Notes: generated by a model from the sequence alone, not told the origin. A stretch of 64,000 nt of DNA from Ensifer sp. BR816 (GCF_000378985.1 NZ_KB905370.1:5685513-5749512), one strand, 5' to 3'; counted from the stretch's first letter, positions 1 through 11,949 are shown. Numbers and translations are program-made.

Positions 1-62
1 TTCGAAGGCTGATAGCGGCCTTCGAGGCGACCGGCCGGTCCGTTGAAGATGATTTCGGGCAT
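1..62 (-). CDS. Alpha/beta hydrolase, N-terminal fragment (cut by window edge)
   Basis: Minus-strand frame open to the window edge. It starts at an ATG (62-60) preceded by a GGAGA ribosome site and reads MPEIIFNGPAGRLEGRYQPS. That opening is typical of a small rhizobial alpha/beta hydrolase family encoded divergently from the suf operon. Only about 20 codons are visible, so no catalytic residue can be checked. The call rests on the N-terminal resemblance and the position. Confidence 0.5.
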   Translation of the reverse strand, partial: MPEIIFNGPAGRLEGRYQPS

Positions 63-115
63 TGGTTCTCCGGGAACGTTTCTGGTTCAAATCGTCGTTG
101 TTGATGCCGATCTGT

Positions 116-144
116 CTTGACGAAAGCAGTCAGCTTTTCTAGAA
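116..144 (+). promoter_or_regulatory. Predicted promoter of the suf operon
   Basis: CTTGAC at 116-121, a 17-nt spacer, then CTAGAA at 139-144. This fits the sinorhizobial housekeeping pattern CTTGAC-N17-CTATAT. The predicted start near 151 leaves a leader of about 138 nt before sufS2. Confidence 0.6.
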
Positions 145-149
145 CGCAC

Positions 150-166
150 TTTAGAACCGTTCAAAA
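150..166 (+). promoter_or_regulatory. Irr-type ICE operator ahead of the suf operon
   Basis: The 17-mer TTTAGAACCGTTCAAAA is an inverted repeat of 7-nt arms (one mismatch) around a 3-nt centre. It matches the remembered Irr iron-control element pattern TTTAGAA-N3-TTCTAAA in 13 of 14 arm positions. It begins six nt after the predicted -10 and covers the predicted transcription start. A repressor bound there would block initiation, consistent with Irr shutting down Fe-S synthesis when iron is scarce. Binding is inferred. Confidence 0.6.
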
Positions 167-288
167 CTTCGATGCGGGCACTCCGCCGCGTTCGTCCGTC
201 TCATAGGACAAGCGGCGCCGGAAATTCAAGAAAAATGCAAACGGCATCGATTGCAGGGATTGAACCGTCAGCTCTAGCGAAGGACGCA

Positions 289-1455
289 ATGCCGGAACAG
301 CGCATATATATGGACTGGAATGCAACGGCGCCGCTTCTGCCCGAAGCGCGCGACGCCTTCCTGTCTGCGCTCGATGCGATCGGCAACCCCTCGTCGGTCC
401 ACGGCGAAGGACGGGCGGTGCGCGGCCTGATCGAAAATGCGCGCCGTGAGGTCGCGGCGCTTTGCGGCGCCCAGGCCGCCTCGGTGATATTCACCAGCGG
501 TGCCACCGAAGCGGCCAACATGGTGCTGACGCCGGATTTCCGCATGGGGCGCACGCCGCTGAAGCTCGGCAAGCTCTATGTGTCCGCGATCGAGCATCCG
601 GCGGTGCGCGAAGGCGGCCGTTTCGTGCGAGAGGATGTTTGCGAAGTTCCCGTGACGAGCGGCGGGGTCGTTGACTGCATTGCGCTCGACGGCTTGCTTT
701 CGACGCATGATCGCCAGTCCGGCCCGCCGATGGTTGCCGTGATGCTTGCCAACAACGAGACGGGTATCGTCCAGCCGATCGCCGAGGTTGCCGCGATCGT
801 GCGCGCCCATGGCGGGCTCCTGGTCGTCGATGCCGTGCAGGCGGCGGGCCGGCTGCCGCTGTCGATCGAGAGCCTGGGCGCCGATTTCCTCATTCTCTCG
901 TCGCACAAGATCGGCGGGCCGAAAGGGGCGGGCGCACTCGTCGCCCGCGGCGAGGTGATGATGCCCGCGCCGTTGATCCGCGGCGGCGGCCAGGAAAAGG
1001 GCCATCGCTCCGGCACCGAGAACGCGCCGGCGCTGTTGGGCTTCGGCGCAGCCGCCCGGGCGGCTGCCGATAACCTCGATGCGCGCACAGCCGCGATTGC
1101 CATACTGCGTGATCGGCTCGAGGCTGAGATGCTGGAAAGTGCACCGGATGTGGTGATCCATGGTCGCAGCGCGCCGCGGATCGCCAACACGTCATTCTTC
1201 ACCCTTCCTGGCCTGAAGGCGGAGACCGGCCAGATCGCGTTCGATCTTGAAGGTGTGGCCCTCTCGGCAGGTGCAGCGTGCTCTTCCGGCAAGGTCGGAC
1301 AGAGTCATGTGCTGACGGCGATGGGTTATGATCCGCGGCAGGGCGCCTTGCGTCTTTCGATCGGCGCATCGACGACGCAAGCGGAGATCGACCGCTGCGC
1401 GGCGGTGTTCGCGAAAGTGGCGGGGCGGCGCCGCTCTGCGGGGCAGGCGGCGTGA
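289..1455 (+). CDS. sufS2: Cysteine desulfurase (IscS/NifS-like), first gene of the suf operon
   Basis: A 388-aa PLP-dependent enzyme that takes sulfur from cysteine as a persulfide for Fe-S assembly. The PLP lysine sits in SSHKIGGPKGAG and the catalytic cysteine in the GAACSSGK loop, the class I (IscS/NifS) arrangement, unlike the class II SufS later in the operon. I chose ATG 289 because it follows AAGGACG and gives the usual family start (MPEQRIYMDWNAT). The longer frame from 172 would add 39 residues unlike the family. It lies directly behind the promoter and ICE box and 154 nt upstream of sufB. Rhizobia and Agrobacterium carry this gene at the head of sufS2BCDS1. The symbol follows that usage. 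Confidence 0.85.
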   Translation: MPEQRIYMDWNATAPLLPEARDAFLSALDAIGNPSSVHGEGRAVRGLIENARREVAALCGAQAASVIFTSGATEAANMVLTPDFRMGRTPLKLGKLYVSAIEHPAVREGGRFVREDVCEVPVTSGGVVDCIALDGLLSTHDRQSGPPMVAVMLANNETGIVQPIAEVAAIVRAHGGLLVVDAVQAAGRLPLSIESLGADFLILSSHKIGGPKGAGALVARGEVMMPAPLIRGGGQEKGHRSGTENAPALLGFGAAARAAADNLDARTAAIAILRDRLEAEMLESAPDVVIHGRSAPRIANTSFFTLPGLKAETGQIAFDLEGVALSAGAACSSGKVGQSHVLTAMGYDPRQGALRLSIGASTTQAEIDRCAAVFAKVAGRRRSAGQAA

Positions 1456-1479
1456 ATGCCGAAAGCCTTGAACGAAATT

Positions 1480-1499
1480 GCGGAAAAGCAATTTTCCGC
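1480..1499 (+). repeat. Small perfect hairpin between sufS2 and sufB
   Basis: GCGGAAAA and TTTTCCGC enclose a 4-nt loop. No T-tract follows, so it is more likely an RNA-stability or processing element than a terminator. A second imperfect hairpin (GCGG-TG-TGCA / TGCA-CCGC) lies at 1541-1563, just before the sufB ribosome site. Confidence 0.45.
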
Positions 1500-1609
1500 T
1501 TGGCAAATGGGGTGAAAACCGCCTTTTAGCCATTACATAAGCGGTGTGCACATATTGCACCGCATTGACAAGCCGCCGGACCTTGGATCCGGCGAGATTG
1601 GAGAGCGAC

Positions 1610-3079
<1,470 letters not shown>

Positions 3080-3156
3080 GGCCTGGGACTGCTTATTGAA
3101 CCGGCGCGCTGGACCCGCGCGCGAAAACTATTCGTTTCCCAAGAGGACGATTTGAA

Positions 3157-3912
<756 letters not shown>

Positions 3913-3934
3913 CGCCTGTTGAAGGAGTGTTCGA

Positions 3935-5212
3935 ATGAATATGCAACAGGCGATCAAGATGACGGCAGCCGAAACGGCGCTCGTCGATGCCTATACCGCC
4001 CAGATCGGCGATCTGCCGGGTGATGGGGCGGTGCTGTCGCTGCGCGACACGCTGGTTCACGAGCTGAAGACGGCGGGTCTCCCGACACGGCGCGTCGAGG
4101 CCTGGCACTATACGGACCTGAGGACCCTGCTGCGCGCGGTGCCCCCCGCCGATCCGTCCGCCTTTGCCGACCGTGTCGAGCCGATTGTCGCGGGTGCGAC
4201 CGTGCTTTCGGTACGCAATGGCGAGGCCGATCTCAAGAGCCTTCCCGAGGGCATAACGGCGCGTTCTTACACGGAGAGCCTCCTTGACGGTTCTGCTGTC
4301 GCCGGTCTTGCGGTCCTCGGCTTCGACGACGCCATCGGCCGCATCAATGGCGGTCTGGTCCGCGGCGGTCTGGAAATCGCCGTTGCGGAAGGCATCGAGC
4401 TTGAAGCGCCGCTCGAAATCCAGGTCGCGCAAAGCCACGGCCAGGCCCATACGCGTTTCCCGGTGTCTTTCGGTCCCGGTTCCAAGGCGACGGTGATCGA
4501 GCGGCATCTGTCGACCAACGGCGATGCGAGCCTCGTTTCCTCGGTGACCGATCTGACGCTTGCCGAAGGGGCAGACGTCATCTGGATCATCCTGCAGCAG
4601 CAGGGCGCGGCCGACACCCATCTCGGCCAGATCCGTTTCGACCTCGGCAAGGACGCGAAGCTGCACGTCTTCGTCATCAATGCGGGCGGGAAGCTGGTGC
4701 GCCAGGAACTGCACGGCAGGGCGAGCGGCGAGGGATCCGACTTGACGCTGCGCGGCATCAACCTGCTCGGCGGCGAGAGCCACACGGACGTGACCTTCAC
4801 GCTCAGCCACGACGTACCGCACACGACCTCGAGCGAGATCATCCGCAACGTCATCTTCGATCGGGCCAAGGGCGTGTTCCAGGGCAAGATCCTGGTCGCC
4901 AAGGACGCTCAGAAGACCGACGCGAAGATGTCGTGCAATACGTTGCTATTGTCGGACGACGCGGATTTCTCGGCAAAGCCGGAGCTCGAAATCTTCGCCG
5001 ACGACGTTCAGTGCGGTCACGGTGCGACGGTCATCGATATCGATCATACGCAACTCTTCTACCTGCTCTCTCGCGGTATTCCAGAGAACAAGGCCCGTGC
5101 CATGCTCGTCAACGCCTTCGTTGCCGAGATCGTCGAGGAGTTGGAAGATGACGAGGCGCTGGTCGAGGCGCTCGAAGGCGTAATCTCGGCCTGGCTCGAA
5201 AAACACGCCTGA
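3935..5212 (+). CDS. sufD: Fe-S cluster assembly subunit SufD
   Basis: A 425-aa SufD, a paralogue of SufB that forms the SufBC2D scaffold. The C-terminal half has the family landmarks IFDRAKGVFQGKI, QKTDAKMSCNTLLLS, and the His-containing DDVQCGHGATV, whose Cys-Gly-His is implicated in cluster assembly in E. coli SufD. The start follows GAAGGAG. Its TGA stop abuts the sufS leader, with the next ATG only 12 nt on, suggesting translational coupling. Confidence 0.95.
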   Translation: MNMQQAIKMTAAETALVDAYTAQIGDLPGDGAVLSLRDTLVHELKTAGLPTRRVEAWHYTDLRTLLRAVPPADPSAFADRVEPIVAGATVLSVRNGEADLKSLPEGITARSYTESLLDGSAVAGLAVLGFDDAIGRINGGLVRGGLEIAVAEGIELEAPLEIQVAQSHGQAHTRFPVSFGPGSKATVIERHLSTNGDASLVSSVTDLTLAEGADVIWIILQQQGAADTHLGQIRFDLGKDAKLHVFVINAGGKLVRQELHGRASGEGSDLTLRGINLLGGESHTDVTFTLSHDVPHTTSSEIIRNVIFDRAKGVFQGKILVAKDAQKTDAKMSCNTLLLSDDADFSAKPELEIFADDVQCGHGATVIDIDHTQLFYLLSRGIPENKARAMLVNAFVAEIVEELEDDEALVEALEGVISAWLEKHA

Positions 5213-5224
5213 TTGGACAGGACC

Positions 5225-6466
5225 ATGGAACACACTCTGCCGGTGCCGGCCTATGACGTCGAGGCCGTAAGAAGGGATTTCCCAATCCTTTCGCGGACGG
5301 TTTATGGCAAGCCGCTTGTTTATCTCGACAACGGTGCCTCGGCGCAGAAGCCGCAACTCGTCATTGACGCTGTCGCCCATGCCTATGCCAATGAATATGC
5401 CAACGTCCATCGCGGCCTGCATTTCCTCTCGAATGCCGCGACGGATGCCTATGAGGGCGCGCGCGAGAAGGTGCGCCGCTTCCTCAACGCACCCTCCGTC
5501 GACAACATCGTTTTCACCAAGTCCTCGACGGAGGCGATCAACACGGTCGCCTATGGCTACGGCATGCCGCATCTCGGCCAGGGCGACGAGATCGTCATCT
5601 CGATCATGGAGCACCACTCCAACATCGTGCCATGGCACTTCATCCGTGAACGCCAGGGGGCCAAGCTCGTCTGGGCGCCGGTCGATGATGATGGCGCATT
5701 CCATATCGAGCATTTCGTCAAATGCTTGACGGAGCGGACGAAGCTCATCGCCATCACGCATATGTCGAATGCGCTGGGCACGGTCGTTCCCGTCAAGGAA
5801 ATCTGCCGCATCGCCCGCGAGCGCGGCATTCCAGTGCTTGTCGATGGCAGCCAGGGCGCGGTGCACATGCCGGTCGACGTCCAGGACATCGACTGCGACT
5901 GGTACGTGATGACCGGCCACAAGCTCTACGGGCCGTCCGGCGTCGGCGTGCTTTACGGCAAGACCGATCGGCTCAAGGCGATGCGGCCCTTCATGGGCGG
6001 CGGCGAGATGATCGAGGAAGTGACGGAGGACCGCGTCACCTATAACGATCCGCCGCACCGGTTCGAGGCCGGCACGCCGCCGATCGTCCAGGCGATCGGG
6101 CTCGGCTATGCGCTGGACTACATGGAAAAGATCGGCCGCGAGGCAATCAGGGCGCATGAGGCGGACCTGACCGCCTATGCCCGGGAGCGCCTGTCCTCCG
6201 TCAATTCACTCCGCGTCTTCGGCGATGCGCCCGGCAAGGGCAGCATCTTCGCCTTCGAGATCGCCGGAATCCATGCCCATGACGTCTCGATGGTGATCGA
6301 CCGGGCAGGCATCGCCGTCCGGGCGGGCACCCATTGTGCGCAGCCGCTCTTGAAACGTTTCGGCGTTACCTCCACATGCCGTGCGTCCTTCGGCCTCTAC
6401 AATACGCGGGCCGAGGTCGACGCTCTGGCGGAAGCGCTGGAACATGCGCGCAAATTCTTTGCCTAA
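5225..6466 (+). CDS. sufS: Cysteine desulfurase SufS (class II)
   Basis: A 413-aa PLP enzyme supplying persulfide sulfur to the SUF scaffold. The PLP lysine is in MTGHKLYGPSG and the catalytic cysteine in RAGTHCAQP, the class II signature. ATG 5225 with the upstream AGGA is preferred over the in-frame TTG at 5213, which overlaps the sufD boundary and lacks a ribosome site. The operon therefore carries both class I (sufS2) and class II desulfurases. No sufE or sufU is visible in this window. Confidence 0.92.
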   Translation: MEHTLPVPAYDVEAVRRDFPILSRTVYGKPLVYLDNGASAQKPQLVIDAVAHAYANEYANVHRGLHFLSNAATDAYEGAREKVRRFLNAPSVDNIVFTKSSTEAINTVAYGYGMPHLGQGDEIVISIMEHHSNIVPWHFIRERQGAKLVWAPVDDDGAFHIEHFVKCLTERTKLIAITHMSNALGTVVPVKEICRIARERGIPVLVDGSQGAVHMPVDVQDIDCDWYVMTGHKLYGPSGVGVLYGKTDRLKAMRPFMGGGEMIEEVTEDRVTYNDPPHRFEAGTPPIVQAIGLGYALDYMEKIGREAIRAHEADLTAYARERLSSVNSLRVFGDAPGKGSIFAFEIAGIHAHDVSMVIDRAGIAVRAGTHCAQPLLKRFGVTSTCRASFGLYNTRAEVDALAEALEHARKFFA

Positions 6467-6476
6467 GGAGGCAGAC

Positions 6477-6857
6477 ATGAGTCTCGGGGAAGCGCAAGAA
6501 AAGGTCGATGTCCGCGAAGGCATCGTGCACTCGGCCATTCCAGCCGAGGAACTGGCCCGCCTCAGCGACGACATCATCGCGGCGCTCAAGACCGTCTATG
6601 ACCCGGAGATCCCCGCCGACATTTTCGAACTCGGTCTCATTTACAAGATCGACATCGAGGACGACCGGATGGTGAAGATCGATATGACGCTAACGGCCCC
6701 CGGTTGCCCCGTTGCCGGCGAGATGCCGGGCTGGGTGGAAAACGCCGTCGGCGCCGTAGAGGGTGTTTCCGGCGTCGAGGTGACCATGACCTTCGATCCG
6801 CCGTGGACGCCGGACCGCATGTCGGAAGAAGCGCAGGTGGCGCTCGGCTGGTATTAG
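6477..6857 (+). CDS. sufT: SUF maturation protein SufT (MIP18/DUF59 family)
   Basis: A 126-aa MIP18/DUF59 protein that helps mature Fe-S proteins. It has the core YDPEIPADIFELGLIY and a conserved cysteine in TAPGCPVAG. The start follows a strong AAGGAGG 10 nt after the sufS stop. In S. meliloti the corresponding gene was reported as an RpoH-regulated factor for Fe-S protein metabolism and symbiosis (recalled). A dispersed palindromic repeat begins at its stop codon, so the 3' end is shared with that repeat. Confidence 0.85.
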   Translation: MSLGEAQEKVDVREGIVHSAIPAEELARLSDDIIAALKTVYDPEIPADIFELGLIYKIDIEDDRMVKIDMTLTAPGCPVAGEMPGWVENAVGAVEGVSGVEVTMTFDPPWTPDRMSEEAQVALGWY

Positions 6858-6904
6858 AGCGGGATGAGGAAAAGTGTTCGCGGTTTTCCACCTGCATCCC
6901 GCTC
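6857..6904. repeat. Dispersed intergenic palindrome (GAGCGGGATG family), copy 1
   Basis: A 48-nt palindrome with 10-nt perfect ends GAGCGGGATG / CATCCCGCTC around a fold rich in GGAAAAG and GGTTTTCC. Its reverse complement matches the copy at 53857-53904 at 43 of 48 positions. This is the style of the S. meliloti intergenic mosaic palindromes. It starts on the last base of the sufT stop codon, inside the suf operon. Confidence 0.8.
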
Positions 6905-6972
6905 CATGATTCACGCCCGAACCCCCATATTGATCCGTTAACATACGGGCACTACATTTGATTCTGGAAAGC

Positions 6973-6991
6973 ACCGGGCCTTTAACCCGGT
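6973..6991 (+). promoter_or_regulatory. Stem-loop directly before the sufA ribosome site
   Basis: ACCGGG and CCCGGT form a perfect 6-bp stem around a 7-nt loop, ending 6 nt before the AAGGAG ribosome site of sufA. It could tune sufA translation or protect processed mRNA 3' of the palindrome. Function is inferred. Confidence 0.35.
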
Positions 6992-7012
6992 GATATGAAG
7001 GAGATGGAGCCT

Positions 7013-7405
7013 ATGGGCTTTGCCGTAATGAGCCTGACCGATGCCGCCGCCGGCCGCGTCCGGTCGATCGTCGAGAATGCCGGCGGCGACGCCAAGGGCA
7101 TCCGCCTGAGCATCAAGAAAGGCGGCTGCGCCGGCATGGAATATGCCGTCGACCTCGTCACCGAGGCGAATGCCAGGGATGATCTCATCGAATATCAAGG
7201 TGCTAAGGTCTGGGTCGCGCCCGAGGCGGTGCTCTATCTGCTCGGCACGCAAATGGATTTTGAGGTGACCGCCCTGCGCTCCGGCTTCACTTTCAGGAAC
7301 CCAAACCAGACATCCGCCTGCGGCTGCGGCGAATCGGTCGAGCTGAAGCCCGCCGACCTGGCGGCGCTCGCCGCAGAGGGCAATCCAGTGGTGCGCGCGA
7401 ACTGA
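7013..7405 (+). CDS. sufA: Fe-S carrier protein SufA (HesB/IscA family)
   Basis: A 130-aa A-type carrier that receives Fe-S clusters from the scaffold and passes them to apoproteins. The three ligand cysteines are visible: one in KKGGCAGMEY and two in SACGCGES. ATG 7013 lies 9 nt after AAGGAG. The earlier ATGs at 6995 and 7004 overlap that site, so they are less likely. It is the last gene of the suf operon and is followed by a strong terminator. A 155-nt spacer with a palindrome and a hairpin separates it from sufT, so differential expression within the operon is possible. Confidence 0.93.
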   Translation: MGFAVMSLTDAAAGRVRSIVENAGGDAKGIRLSIKKGGCAGMEYAVDLVTEANARDDLIEYQGAKVWVAPEAVLYLLGTQMDFEVTALRSGFTFRNPNQTSACGCGESVELKPADLAALAAEGNPVVRAN

Positions 7406-7430
7406 CTGCGCACGCCCTCCAAACAACAAC

Positions 7431-7462
7431 AAAGGCCCGGTTTTCGCCGGGCCTTTGTTTTT
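7431..7462. terminator. Intrinsic terminator of the suf operon (probably bidirectional)
   Basis: AAAGGCCCGG and CCGGGCCTTT pair around a TTTTCG loop, followed by GTTTTTG on the plus strand. On the minus strand the hairpin is followed by GTTGTTGTTT, so it may also end gcvP. Confidence 0.85.
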
Positions 7463-7503
7463 GAACAGTTTGTGTGGGCGTGCCCAAGGCACGCCCCACT
7501 GCT

Positions 7504-10368
7504 TCACTCCGCCGCTTCCGCGTAGGCCTCGAGCGGCGGGCAGGTGCAGATGAGGTTGCGGTCGCCATAGACATTGTCGACGCGGTTGACCGGCGACCAG
7601 TACTTGTCGACGCGGAAGGCGCCGGGCGGGAAGCAGGCCTGTTCGCGCGAATAGGGCCGATCCCAGTCGCCGACGAGGTCTTCGACCGTGTGCGGCGCGT
7701 TCTTCAGCGGGTTGTTGACCTTGTCCATCCGCCCTTCCTCGATGGCGCGGGCCTCCTCGCGGATCGCCAGCATCGCATCGCAGAAGCGGTCGAGTTCGGC
7801 CTTGGTTTCCGATTCGGTCGGCTCGATCATCAAGGTGCCGGCCACCGGCCAGCTCATGGTCGGCGCGTGGAAGCCGCAGTCGATCAGCCGCTTGGCGATG
7901 TCGTCGACCGTCACGCCGGCGCTTTCGGCGAGCGGCCGCGTGTCGACGATGCACTCATGCGCGACCCGTCCCTTGGCGGACTTGTAGAGCACGTCATAGG
8001 CGCCCTTCAGCCGCGCGGCGACATAGTTGGCGTTGAGGATCGCTACCTTGGTCGCCTGGGTCAGGCCTTCGCCCCCCATCATCAGGCAATAGCTCCAGGA
8101 GATTGGCAGGATCGACGCGGAGCCGAAGGGAGCCGCTGAGACCGCGCCGTCATTCCTGCCCGTTTCCGGGTGGCCGGGAAGGAACGGCGCGAGATGCGCC
8201 TTGACGCCGATCGGCCCCATGCCCGGGCCGCCGCCGCCATGCGGGATGCAGAAGGTCTTGTGCAGGTTCAGGTGGCTGACGTCCGAGCCGATGTCGCCGG
8301 GGCGCGAGAGGCCGACCATGGCGTTCATGTTGGCGCCGTCCAGATAGACCTGGCCGCCGTGCTTGTGCACGATCTCGCAGACCTCGCGGACGTTCTCCTC
8401 GAACACGCCGTGCGTCGAGGGGTAGGTGATCATGCAGCAGGAAAGCGTGTCCGCGTATTGCTCGGCCTTGGCGCGGAAATCGTCCATGTCGATCTCGCCG
8501 ATGTCGCTCACCTTGACGACGACCACCTTCATGCCGGCCATGTGCGCCGAGGCGGGGTTGGTGCCGTGCGCCGATGTCGGGATCAGGCAGACGTCGCGAT
8601 GTTCATTGCCGTTGGCGATGTGATAGGCGCGGATTACCAGAAGCCCGGCATATTCGCCCTGCGCACCCGAGTTCGGCTGCATCGAGATCGCGTCATAGCC
8701 GGTGATGGCACAGAGCTTGTCCGATAGATCCTCGATCAGGTGCTGATAGCCGCGCGCTTGGTCGGCCGGCACGAACGGATGGATCTCAGAAAATTCCGGC
8801 CAGGTAATCGGCAGCATCTCCGCGGTCGCGTTGAGCTTCATCGTGCAGGAACCGAGCGGGATCATCGCCCGGTCGAGCGCCAGGTCGCGGTCGGCGAGCC
8901 GGCGGATGTAGCGCGTCATCTCGCTTTCGGCGCGGTTCATGTGGAAGATCGGATGGGCGAGATAGTCGCTGGTGCGCAGCAGCGCCTCCGGCAGCCGGTA
9001 GTCCGGTTCGAACTCCTCCACCTTGAAGTCGCCGCCGAAGGCCCGCCAGACGGCCTCGAGCGTGACCGGCCGGGAGCGCTCGTCGAGACTGATGCCGATC
9101 TTCGTCGAACCGATCTTGCGAAGGTTCACTTCCTCGGCGACCGCCGTCTTCAGGATGATCCCCTGCAGCTTGCCGACGTCGACAGTGATCGTGTCGAAGA
9201 ACACATCCGGCTCGACGGTATAGCCAAGCTTTTCAAGCCCCATCGCCAGACGCACCGTCTTCTGGTGGACGCTCTGGGCGATCGCCTTGATGCCTTTCGG
9301 GCCGTGGAAGACGGCATACATCGAAGCCATCACCGCGAGCAGCACCTGTGCGGTGCAGATGTTCGAGGTGGCCTTCTCGCGGCGAATGTGCTGCTCGCGC
9401 GTCTGCAGCGAGAGCCGGTAGGCTCGGTTGCCGCGCGCATCGACCGAGACGCCGACCAGACGGCCAGGCATCGAGCGCTTATGCGCATCCTTGACGGCCA
9501 TATAGGCGGCGTGCGGGCCGCCATAGCCGACGGGGACCCCGAAACGCTGCGTCGAGCCGATGGCGATGTCGGCGCCCATTTCTCCCGGTGATTTCAGGAG
9601 AGCAAGGGCCAGCGGATCTGCGGCAACGGCCGCGATCGCGCCCTGTTCGTGCAGCCTCGCGATCAGCTCGGAGAAATCGCGGACATGGCCGTAGGTGCCG
9701 GGGTACTGGAAGATCGCACCGAACACGCCGGTGGCATCGAGATCGGAGAAGGGGTCGCCGATGACCAGCTGCCAGCCCAGCGGCTCGGCGCGGGTCTGCA
9801 AGAGGGCGATGGTCTGTGGATGGCAATTCTCGTCGATGAAGAAGGTTTTCGCCTTGGACTTGGCGACGCGCTCGGCCATCGCCATCGCTTCCGCCGCGGC
9901 CGTAGCCTCGTCGAGCAGCGAGGCATTTGCGACATCGAGGCCGGTCAGATCGCAGACCATCGTCTGGTAGTTCAGCAGCGCCTCAAGCCGGCCTTGGCTG
10001 ATTTCCGGCTGGTAGGGCGTATACGCCGTGTACCAGGCAGGGTTTTCTAGGATGTTGCGCTGGATCACCGGCGGCGTGATCGTGCCGTAATAGCCCTGGC
10101 CGATCAGCGAAACGAGCTTCTCGTTGCGATTGGCCGTCTCGCGCAGCTTGTCGAGAGCCTCCCGTTCGGTCATCGGTGCGCCCCAGGCAAGAGGGGTCTT
10201 CTGCCGGATGGAAGGCGGAACGGTGTCGTCGATGAGCGCATCGAGGCTCGCATAGCCGACGGTCTGCAACATCTCTTCCATTTCGGCCGGCGAGGGGCCG
10301 ATATGGCGTCGATTGGCGAAATCGTAGGGTTTGTAGTCGGTAAAGGTGAAGTCCTTGGGCATGCTCAT
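7504..10368 (-). CDS. gcvP: Glycine dehydrogenase (decarboxylating), P-protein
   Basis: A 954-aa PLP-dependent P-protein of the glycine cleavage system. It decarboxylates glycine and transfers the aminomethyl group to the lipoyl arm of GcvH. The full-length single-chain form is present. The PLP lysine lies in [18 protein letters not shown] of the C-terminal half, and the N-terminal half retains ATAAAEAM. Its ATG shares one base with the gcvH stop (TGATG), so translation is coupled. A second ATG two codons in is an alternative start. Last gene of the riboswitch-controlled gcvTHP operon. Confidence 0.96.
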   Translation of the reverse strand: MSMPKDFTFTDYKPYDFANRRHIGPSPAEMEEMLQTVGYASLDALIDDTVPPSIRQKTPLAWGAPMTEREALDKLRETANRNEKLVSLIGQGYYGTITPPVIQRNILENPAWYTAYTPYQPEISQGRLEALLNYQTMVCDLTGLDVANASLLDEATAAAEAMAMAERVAKSKAKTFFIDENCHPQTIALLQTRAEPLGWQLVIGDPFSDLDATGVFGAIFQYPGTYGHVRDFSELIARLHEQGAIAAVAADPLALALLKSPGEMGADIAIGSTQRFGVPVGYGGPHAAYMAVKDAHKRSMPGRLVGVSVDARGNRAYRLSLQTREQHIRREKATSNICTAQVLLAVMASMYAVFHGPKGIKAIAQSVHQKTVRLAMGLEKLGYTVEPDVFFDTITVDVGKLQGIILKTAVAEEVNLRKIGSTKIGISLDERSRPVTLEAVWRAFGGDFKVEEFEPDYRLPEALLRTSDYLAHPIFHMNRAESEMTRYIRRLADRDLALDRAMIPLGSCTMKLNATAEMLPITWPEFSEIHPFVPADQARGYQHLIEDLSDKLCAITGYDAISMQPNSGAQGEYAGLLVIRAYHIANGNEHRDVCLIPTSAHGTNPASAHMAGMKVVVVKVSDIGEIDMDDFRAKAEQYADTLSCCMITYPSTHGVFEENVREVCEIVHKHGGQVYLDGANMNAMVGLSRPGDIGSDVSHLNLHKTFCIPHGGGGPGMGPIGVKAHLAPFLPGHPETGRNDGAVSAAPFGSASILPISWSYCLMMGGEGLTQATKVAILNANYVAARLKGAYDVLYKSAKGRVAHECIVDTRPLAESAGVTVDDIAKRLIDCGFHAPTMSWPVAGTLMIEPTESETKAELDRFCDAMLAIREEARAIEEGRMDKVNNPLKNAPHTVEDLVGDWDRPYSREQACFPPGAFRVDKYWSPVNRVDNVYGDRNLICTCPPLEAYAEAAE

Positions 10369-10730
10369 CAGCCGACGAGCTCCTTGTAGGCTGCTTCGTC
10401 AAGAAGGTTGTCGGCGGAGCGCGGATCGGCAAGCTTCAACTTGAAGAACCAGGCAGCGCCCTGCGGATCGCTGTTGACGAGCGCCGGGTCGTCGACGATC
10501 GCCTGATTGACCTCGATGATTTCGCCGTCGAGCGGACAATAGACGTCGGAGGCTGCCTTCACCGATTCGACGGTCGCAGCCGAATCGCCCTTGGCGAAGG
10601 TCGCCCCGGCTTCCGGCAGTTCCACGAAGACGAGATCGCCAAGCTGGCCGGCTGCGTGTTCGGTGATGCCGACCGTCGCGACGCCGTCCTCGACCTTCAG
10701 CCACTCGTGTTCCTCGGTAAATTTCAGCAT
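10368..10730 (-). CDS. gcvH: Glycine cleavage H-protein
   Basis: A 120-aa lipoyl carrier that shuttles the aminomethyl group among the P-, T- and L-proteins. The lipoylated lysine is in [12 protein letters not shown]. The start at 10730 is preceded by AGGAGAAA; the longer open frame upstream overlaps gcvT and is not used. It lies 16 nt after gcvT and overlaps gcvP by one base. The L-protein (lipoamide dehydrogenase) is not in this window. Confidence 0.96.
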   Translation of the reverse strand: MLKFTEEHEWLKVEDGVATVGITEHAAGQLGDLVFVELPEAGATFAKGDSAATVESVKAASDVYCPLDGEIIEVNQAIVDDPALVNSDPQGAAWFFKLKLADPRSADNLLDEAAYKELVG

Positions 10731-10746
10731 ACGCGTTTTCTCCTGA

Positions 10747-11886
10747 TCAGCGTTTGTAGGTTTGTTTGACGAAGGGCAGGGCGGAAACCGTGACAGGCAG
10801 GTACTTGCCCCGCACCTCCGCAAAAAGTGGTGTGCCGTTCTCGGCACGAGCGGCATCGACGTAACCCATCGCGACCGGACAATCGACGCTCGGCCCGAAG
10901 CCGCCGGAGGTGACGGAGCCGACAGGCAGCGTGCCGCCTGCATCCGCGAAAAGCGCGGCGCCGCCGCGAACCGGCGCACGCCCTTCCGGCCTCAGGCCGA
11001 CGCGGCGCCGGCTGGTCCCGCGAGCAAGTTCTGCAAGGATGCGGTCGGCACCGGGAAAGCCGCCCGCCCGATCGCCGCCGGCGCGGCGGCTCTTCTGGAT
11101 TGCCCATTCGAGCGCCGCCTCGATCGGTGTCGTGCCGGTGTCGATGTCGTTGCCGTAAAGGCAAAGACCGGCCTCGAGGCGAAGAGAATCACGCGCGCCG
11201 AGGCCGATGGCCAGCGCGTCCGGATGCTCGAGCAGGCGCTGCGTCACATCCACCGCCGAAGCGGCGGGAATGGAAATTTCGAAGCCGTCCTCGCCCGTGT
11301 AGCCGGAGCGGGAAATGATGCAGGTGACGTCGTGCAGATCCGCCTCCGCCACGTCCATGAAGCGCATGGAGGCGACATCCGCCCATAGCTCGCAGAGCAC
11401 GGCTTCCGCACGAGGGCCCTGAAGCGCGACGAGGGCGCGGTCGTCCAGGAGCGTCACGTTGCAGCTACCGCCGAGCCCATCTTTCAGATGCGCGACATCG
11501 GCCTCCTTGCAGGCGGCGTTGACGACGAGAAAAAGATGGTCGCCGCGATTGGCAATCATCAGGTCGTCGAGAATCCCGCCTTCGGCATTGGTGAAGAGCG
11601 CATAGCGCTGGCGGCCTTCCGGAAGGCCCAGCACATCGACCGGCACCAGTCTTTCGAGCGCCAGGGCCGCATCGGCGATCCGGCCGGACTTCGGGCGGAT
11701 GATGACCTGGCCCATGTGCGACACATCGAAAAGGCCTGCGGCGGCACGGGTGTGCAGGTGTTCCTTGAGCACGCCCTCGGGATATTGCACCGGCATCTCA
11801 TAGCCGGCGAAAGGCACCATGCGCGCACCGAGCGACAGGTGCAGGGCATGCAGCGGGGTATGATTCAAGTGGGAGATAGTTTCCAA
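10747..11886 (-). CDS. gcvT: Aminomethyltransferase, glycine cleavage T-protein
   Basis: A 379-aa T-protein that moves the methylene group from the H-protein arm to tetrahydrofolate, releasing ammonia. Family landmarks include [10 protein letters not shown] near the N terminus, [12 protein letters not shown] in the middle and MGYVDAA near the C terminus. I place the start at a TTG (11886), 6 nt after GGAGG, giving a start ([13 protein letters not shown]) that fits the family. An ATG eight codons upstream (11910) lacks a ribosome site. First gene of gcvTHP, about 64 nt downstream of the glycine riboswitch. Confidence 0.94.
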   Translation of the reverse strand: METISHLNHTPLHALHLSLGARMVPFAGYEMPVQYPEGVLKEHLHTRAAAGLFDVSHMGQVIIRPKSGRIADAALALERLVPVDVLGLPEGRQRYALFTNAEGGILDDLMIANRGDHLFLVVNAACKEADVAHLKDGLGGSCNVTLLDDRALVALQGPRAEAVLCELWADVASMRFMDVAEADLHDVTCIISRSGYTGEDGFEISIPAASAVDVTQRLLEHPDALAIGLGARDSLRLEAGLCLYGNDIDTGTTPIEAALEWAIQKSRRAGGDRAGGFPGADRILAELARGTSRRRVGLRPEGRAPVRGGAALFADAGGTLPVGSVTSGGFGPSVDCPVAMGYVDAARAENGTPLFAEVRGKYLPVTVSALPFVKQTYKR

Positions 11887-11949
11887 ATCCGGCCTCCAGG
11901 TCTGGCACATGATGCGCCGGCTCACACTACCGGCGTCAACCGCCGACAA

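Noticed and set aside
172..288. N-terminal extension of the first cysteine desulfurase
   Set aside because: The extra 39 residues are not family-like; ATG 289 has a ribosome site and the expected start, and the extension begins only 6 nt after the proposed Irr operator.
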